Shown here: piece by piece, positions 15,001 to 17,531 of the stretch
Position numbering within the stretch: the stretch's first letter is position 1
Layout of the letters: the number at the start of each line of letters is the position of its first letter
NCBI GenBank assembly: GCA_028275205.1
Contig: JAPWVB010000014.1
Location: 1 to 17,531, forward strand
DNA length: 17,531 bases
Reading direction: 5' to 3'
Origin: Candidatus Acetothermia bacterium
GTDB taxonomy: Bacteria > Bipolaricaulota > Bipolaricaulia > RBG-16-55-9 > DRXL01
Position numbers and translations under genes: made by a program
Notes under the pieces: model-generated
What the model was told of the DNA's origin: nothing
The model's database searches: none
Seen by the model: the letters and a program-made list of their open reading frames with translations, nothing else

Positions 15001-17401
15001 GAGCGAGCGGCCCCGGGTTGGTGCACGTCACGGTTTGCCCCACGGCAAAGCACGTCCAGTTCGTTCCCGTCCCGGAGACGAAGCTCAGCCCCGTGGGCAG
15101 CGTATCCGTGACGGTGATCGCCCCTGTGGTTGGCCCTGTCCCGACGTTCGTCACGGTGATCGTGTACACAGCCGTCGTACCCACAGCGAAATCCCCCGTA
15201 TGGGTCTTCTCAAGGGCGAGATCTGTGGCAAGGACGTTTGTTGGGTCATCGTCGGAGTTATTGTTGGGGTTGTTATCGTTGGGCGTACTGACGGTAACGC
15301 TGTTAGTAACGCTCGGATAGGCGGCTTCGCTCACGCTGACGGTGAGGGTGATAGTGCTTGTGGCGTTGGGAGCGAGGGGGCCGGGATTCGTGCACGTGAC
15401 CGTCTGTCCGACAGCAGAACAGCTCCAGCCGGCCCCCGTCCCAGAGATGAACCCCAATCCCGCGGGCAGCGTGTCCGTCACCGTGATCGTTCCCGTCGTG
15501 CTCCCAGAGCCAACATTGGTCACAGTGATCGTGTACGTCCCCGTGGTGCCCACAATGAAATCCCCGGAATGGGTTTTGTTCACAGTTAGATCGGGCGTCT
15601 TGATGTTGATGAAAGCATCGTCATCAGCGGTGAGCCTCGTCCCTAGAGTCTCCCCTGTGGCAGCGGCAACGTTACGGTTAGGAGCGGTCGCATTGACCGA
15701 CGAGGTGGCTCGAGCACGGAAAGAGACCACTTGGGACGATCCCGGATTGATAGTCCAATTAGCATCCCATGTTAGGGTGTAGCCGCTACTCAAGTTGCCG
15801 CTAATTGACGTGGGGTCGGATGGGGTACCGCTCCCTGAGACGTATTCCCAGCCTGGGGGTAGCACATCGACAAGATCAATGTTGGTCATCGCTGCCCCAG
15901 CAGTAGACGGCACGCTGATAACAATAGTGAACTGCGCTTCGTCCTCAATCTGGACCTCTTCAGGAAGGACAGTTTTATCTACCTCTAGGGCGACATCAAT
16001 CCATTCGGTTGGCAGGGGCAGCGTCGTATAGCCCGCATCCAAATAGGGTGTGCCAGTGCCGGCATAATTGGGGCTCTCCCCCCACGCTATGGCAATGAGC
16101 TTGTTGCTAACAATGTGCATCCCCGAGTTGTCGTTGTCAGGATCTCGCACTTGGATTGCATCTAGTTTGTTCAGAGTATACGTCACATCGAAGACCCCGT
16201 CATTGGGGCCATAGTCTATAAAGACCGTCGTGTTATCCTCCATCGCTGTTATGTATACTGGCGACCCATTGGCTGTGGGCGGTTTAGCTCCCGTACCGGG
16301 GGCCCAACTGATGTAGTTATCAGTCGTCAAGAATTCGACGGGTATGAGGGCATAGCCCCAATCGTATGTCGCCGACCCTGTATCGCACATGGCGATAGCC
16401 CAGAATATATCACTGGACTGCAAGCGAGCACCCGAATTGACCGGGACATAGCGTCCCGCGCCAGTGCGATAATCCTTCACGGCTCCTGCAGGGACAGTGA
16501 ACGACCCAGAGCCGCTCTTGTCCTCAAAATTGATCGTGATCGTGGAGGGATTGGGATTGTAGATGAGCAGGTTCGTATTGGCAGTGGGACCTGTCCAGCT
16601 CGGCACAGGGGCGATATATTCGTTGGACCAGTAGGACCGCGGGACAAGAGTGTAGCCACGCATCTCAGAAGCCGTCCCGCTACGGAATCTCCCGGTCATC
16701 ATGTGCACCTGAACGGGCTGCGTAGCAGTCACCGTAGTGCCTGCGCCGCGCACCTCGTAAGTGACCGTCTGGCCTCGATTGAGCGTTGTGGACAGCCCCG
16801 GTCCTGCGGGATCGGTAATTTGAACTGAGTTGCCATCTGCACCTGACATCACGAGTAGCCAGACCTTGGTGAAGTCCGGATAGCTCCCAGCGAGGTTCTC
16901 CCCAACAGGGGAGACATACTGCGTCTCCCAAGCTTGGATGGGATAGACCTCCCAAGCGTCGGTGAAGACGGTTCCGGGAGACTCCGGCCATATTGATACC
17001 ACGACTTGCAGGAGGCTTCCGGCAATGAAGAGCCGATCCCCACCGTCATAGTACGTTGCAGTCCCTCGAGGGCTTGTAGGAATGTTGCTGCTCTCAAATA
17101 CGTAAAATTGCCCCTGATTTAAGGTGATTATCTCATCGCCAGCGGCTCCCGTCAGAAGGCCATTCTCCCAGTGATCGTAGTAGACGGTGGTGTTATTCGC
17201 GCTGGCCGTCACCCCAATGACATAATGCATCCCCGAGCTCACTGCCGGGTCGTTATCAATGTTCACAAAGATCGAGCGTGAATCGACTGCAGGAAGGGGC
17301 AGATAGAACTCCTGGAACCCTGCAGGGACAGCGGAGGCATACAAAGCCCCTAGACAGAGCAGAAGACCCGTGAAACTCAAGAGTCGGAGAATATTTTTCA
17401 T
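12041..17401 (-). CDS. Giant DUF11-repeat surface/adhesin-like protein
   Basis: This 1786-residue exported protein has a signal peptide at about 1-24 (ending YASA). Residues about 61-472 hold four diverged copies of a roughly 100-residue beta unit, resembling the N-terminal region of many DUF11 proteins and, more loosely, IgGFc-binding-protein N-domains. Residues about 466-603 are a diverged DUF11 domain. Residues 604-1474 are seven regular DUF11 domains of about 123-129 residues, joined by Asn/Asp-rich linkers such as NNNSDDDPT. Residues about 1475-1590 are an SdrD-B/collagen-binding-B-like domain (GFKWLDLDADGNRAENE, TDENGQYCFTGLTPGTY). Residues about 1591-1786 are two tandem FlgD-like/sorting-domain-like units. 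It is probably a long rod-like surface or secreted adhesin, possibly calcium-stiffened. The start at 17401 is fixed by AAGGAGG (17414-17408), whose distal base touches the stop of the upstream barrel gene. It is the middle gene of a barrel-adhesin-lipoprotein operon. The ligand is unknown. Confidence 0.9.
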   Translation of the reverse strand: MKNILRLLSFTGLLLCLGALYASAVPAGFQEFYLPLPAVDSRSIFVNIDNDPAVSSGMHYVIGVTASANNTTVYYDHWENGLLTGAAGDEIITLNQGQFYVFESSNIPTSPRGTATYYDGGDRLFIAGSLLQVVVSIWPESPGTVFTDAWEVYPIQAWETQYVSPVGENLAGSYPDFTKVWLLVMSGADGNSVQITDPAGPGLSTTLNRGQTVTYEVRGAGTTVTATQPVQVHMMTGRFRSGTASEMRGYTLVPRSYWSNEYIAPVPSWTGPTANTNLLIYNPNPSTITINFEDKSGSGSFTVPAGAVKDYRTGAGRYVPVNSGARLQSSDIFWAIAMCDTGSATYDWGYALIPVEFLTTDNYISWAPGTGAKPPTANGSPVYITAMEDNTTVFIDYGPNDGVFDVTYTLNKLDAIQVRDPDNDNSGMHIVSNKLIAIAWGESPNYAGTGTPYLDAGYTTLPLPTEWIDVALEVDKTVLPEEVQIEDEAQFTIVISVPSTAGAAMTNIDLVDVLPPGWEYVSGSGTPSDPTSISGNLSSGYTLTWDANWTINPGSSQVVSFRARATSSVNATAPNRNVAAATGETLGTRLTADDDAFINIKTPDLTVNKTHSGDFIVGTTGTYTITVTNVGSGSTTGTITVTDTLPAGLGFISGTGAGWSCSAVGQTVTCTNPGPLAPNATSTITLTVSVSEAAYPSVTNSVTVSTPNDNNPNNNSDDDPTNVLATDLALEKTHTGDFAVGTTAVYTITVTNVGTGPTTGAITVTDTLPTGLSFVSGTGTNWTCFAVGQTVTCTNPGPLAPSTSTTITLTVNVESSAYPSVTNSATVSTPGDITPSNNSDDDPTTVTAPDLAVTKSHVGNFVVGQNGVYTITITNIGTAPTTGTITAIDLPPGMTFVSGTGPGWACSPTPPTITCVNHDSLPPGGSTVITLTVYVTPSAYPGGVNIVTVSTPNDTDPSNDTYEDPTDVDPVADLRLTKVVDNPNPNLGDTITYTVTVTNDGPNTATNVEVTDQIPAGLTLVSATPSQGSYNPVTGIWTVGTLNNGASATLIIQAIVSSVSAITNTAEVTASDQLDPDSTPNNNDPNEDDQATVVIAGQVADLSLQKTVDNPTPGVGSTITFTITVRNSGPNTATNVAVQDQWPPLGLTLVSATPSQGSYNPVTGVWAVGTLANGATATLTLVATVNAPGVITNIAEVIGVDQPDPDSVPNNNDPAEDDQDDAPINGQPADLTITKSHAGSFAVGQTGTYTLTVNNIGAGSTTGVITVTDTLPTGLTFVSGVGPGWTCSAALQIVTCTNLGPLAPGASTTITLTVSVSGVAFPSVTNSATVTTPGDGDPNNNTDDDPTDVIAPDLQITKSHTGDFVVGSTGVYTITVTNIGSGPTSGPIVVTDTLPTGLAFVSGVGPGWTCSAAFQLVTCTNPGPLAPSASTTITLTVSVSIGAFGNVVNSVTVLTPHDTNPDNNSDDDPTDVVVGLGQICGFKWLDLDADGNRAENEPYLPGITITLVGVDFFGNPVSMATVTDENGQYCFTGLTPGTYVICEAPPEDVPFFETFPVSGPVCPNGTIGWLINLGSGQNVNRIKFGNVSDEPTLAPLSVTAVQAVATAQAVYFRAIGQGIREIAVELFDLSGRAIYRSGWQKNNLIWAYQNERQQRVAPGVYLYFMSVKGHDGRVIKTELRKLLVSPKPSIVDQLLAKASPTVLVLTLREGVQFQLMGRGAREFQLQVFDLSGRPIYTSDWTSTSLTWTLQNSKGQRIAKGVYLYVVTVRSPDGRLISTKIQKLIVK
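12044..12631 (-). repeat. Tandem pair of C-terminal FlgD-/sorting-like domains
   Basis: Residues 1591-1685 and about 1690-1786 of the DUF11 protein repeat each other: ELFDLSGRAIYRSGW...WAYQNERQQRVAPGVYLYFMSV...KTELRKLLV and QVFDLSGRPIYTSDW...WTLQNSKGQRIAKGVYLYVVTV...STKIQKLIVK. Single copies of this fold are common at the end of secreted proteins, including T9SS-sorted ones; two in tandem suggest a duplication. Confidence 0.75.
12980..15592 (-). repeat. Seven-unit DUF11 repeat array
   Basis: Units start at residues 604, 727, 850, 973, 1101, 1230 and 1353. Five are type A (KSHxGxF... with two Cys spaced C-x8-C) and two in the middle (973-1229) are type B (KxVDNPxP..., SATPSQGSYNPVTG, no Cys). 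The order is A-A-A-B-B-A-A. Units seven and eight, counting the diverged first domain, are the most alike. These are coding repeats, not a CRISPR array. Confidence 0.88.
15986..17221 (-). repeat. Four diverged N-terminal beta units in the surface protein
   Basis: Units at residues about 61-167, 180-267, 274-369 and 380-472 share a plan: an N-x-T/S-V-x-I/Y strand (NNTTVYYDHWENG, DNTTVFIDYGPNDG), a later L-N-x-G-Q-like turn, a VSIWPES/IAIAWGES-type strand, and a closing LP/IP...W or Y. Similarity is clearest between the first and last units. The assignment is by eye. Confidence 0.55.
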
Positions 17402-17407
17402 GGATGG

Positions 17408-17414
17408 CCTCCTT
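17408..17414 (-). promoter_or_regulatory. Ribosome binding site AAGGAGG for the surface protein
   Basis: AAGGAGG on the minus strand ends 6 nt before the ATG at 17401. Its first base is the last base of the upstream gene's TGA stop, which points to coupled translation. Confidence 0.8.
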
Positions 17415-17531
17415 CAGAACCTCACTGTGAGCCCTGCCGACAGGGCGTTGAGATATTTCACAGAGAAGACAGCGGAGCTCGAAAGCTCCACCCCGCCCAG
17501 CTTCCAGACGGCGTCCACCCAGAGCTGATAG
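17414..17531 (-). CDS. C-terminal end of a beta-barrel protein (5' part beyond the window)
   Basis: Reading from 17530 on the minus strand gives 38 residues, beginning YQLWVDAVWKLGGVEL and ending YLNALSAGLTVRF, then TGA at 17416-17414. The alternating pattern and the C-terminal Phe are typical of the last strands of an outer-membrane beta-barrel. The stop overlaps the ribosome binding site of the DUF11 protein gene, so this is almost certainly the preceding gene of the same operon. Too little is visible to name a family. Confidence 0.6.
   Translation of the reverse strand, partial: YQLWVDAVWKLGGVELSSSAVFSVKYLNALSAGLTVRF

Noticed and set aside
14648..15589. Plus-strand frame (313 codons) opposite the DUF11 array
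   Set aside because: Its apparent internal repetition only mirrors the DUF11 coding repeats; it is antisense with no start signals.
12980..15592. Regularly spaced DNA repeats that could suggest a CRISPR or satellite array
   Set aside because: The period is about 370 bp, exactly in frame, and encodes DUF11 domains.

Overview
The window reads as a stretch of chromosome from a moderately GC-rich, double-membraned (diderm) bacterium outside the well-studied model groups. The diderm assignment rests on several predicted outer-membrane beta-barrels with signal peptides, one ending in a classic C-terminal Phe, and on a lipoprotein signal. The species cannot be fixed from sequence alone. A deep-branching or candidate phylum known from environmental genomes (for example Bipolaricaulota/Acetothermia) is a low-confidence guess. 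No tRNA, rRNA, CRISPR array, transposase, integrase or phage gene was seen.

Layout: (1) 1-774, plus strand: the 3' part of a xanthine-dehydrogenase-type FAD subunit with a cysteine-rich insertion. (2) 771-3085, minus strand: murF followed by a cation diffusion facilitator gene that overlaps it by 40 bp. (3) 3210-6920, plus strand: an outer-membrane barrel protein, then a 917-residue fusion of HExxH peptidase domain, six-bladed TolB-like propeller and C-terminal barrel. (4) 6923-9142, minus strand: a secreted protein of unknown function, then a subtilisin-family protease. (5) 9256-11379, plus strand: a shorter paralogue of the 917-residue protein that has lost the zinc ligands and about half of the propeller. 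(6) 11381-17530, minus strand: the last 38 codons of another barrel protein, a 1786-residue DUF11-repeat surface protein, and a small lipoprotein, all tightly packed as an operon.

Apart from the first three genes, nearly everything is exported and appears to act in the cell envelope. A plausible reading is a surface/envelope locus: barrel proteins, a large filamentous adhesin-like protein, a subtilase with its partner, and an active/inactive pair of propeller-peptidases. That joint role is inference.

The most unusual signal is a family of GC-rich palindromic repeats, four copies, all lying in frame inside protein-coding genes: one in murF and three in the catalytically dead peptidase paralogue. 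They occur in both orientations relative to their genes, and two of them sit exactly where propeller blades present in the intact paralogue are missing. Other notable points are a shared TTGC(C/T)-17-19-TACAAT promoter pattern in the divergent intergenic regions, one probable leaderless start, and three convergent gene pairs that end within 0-2 bp of each other or share the same CTAG.
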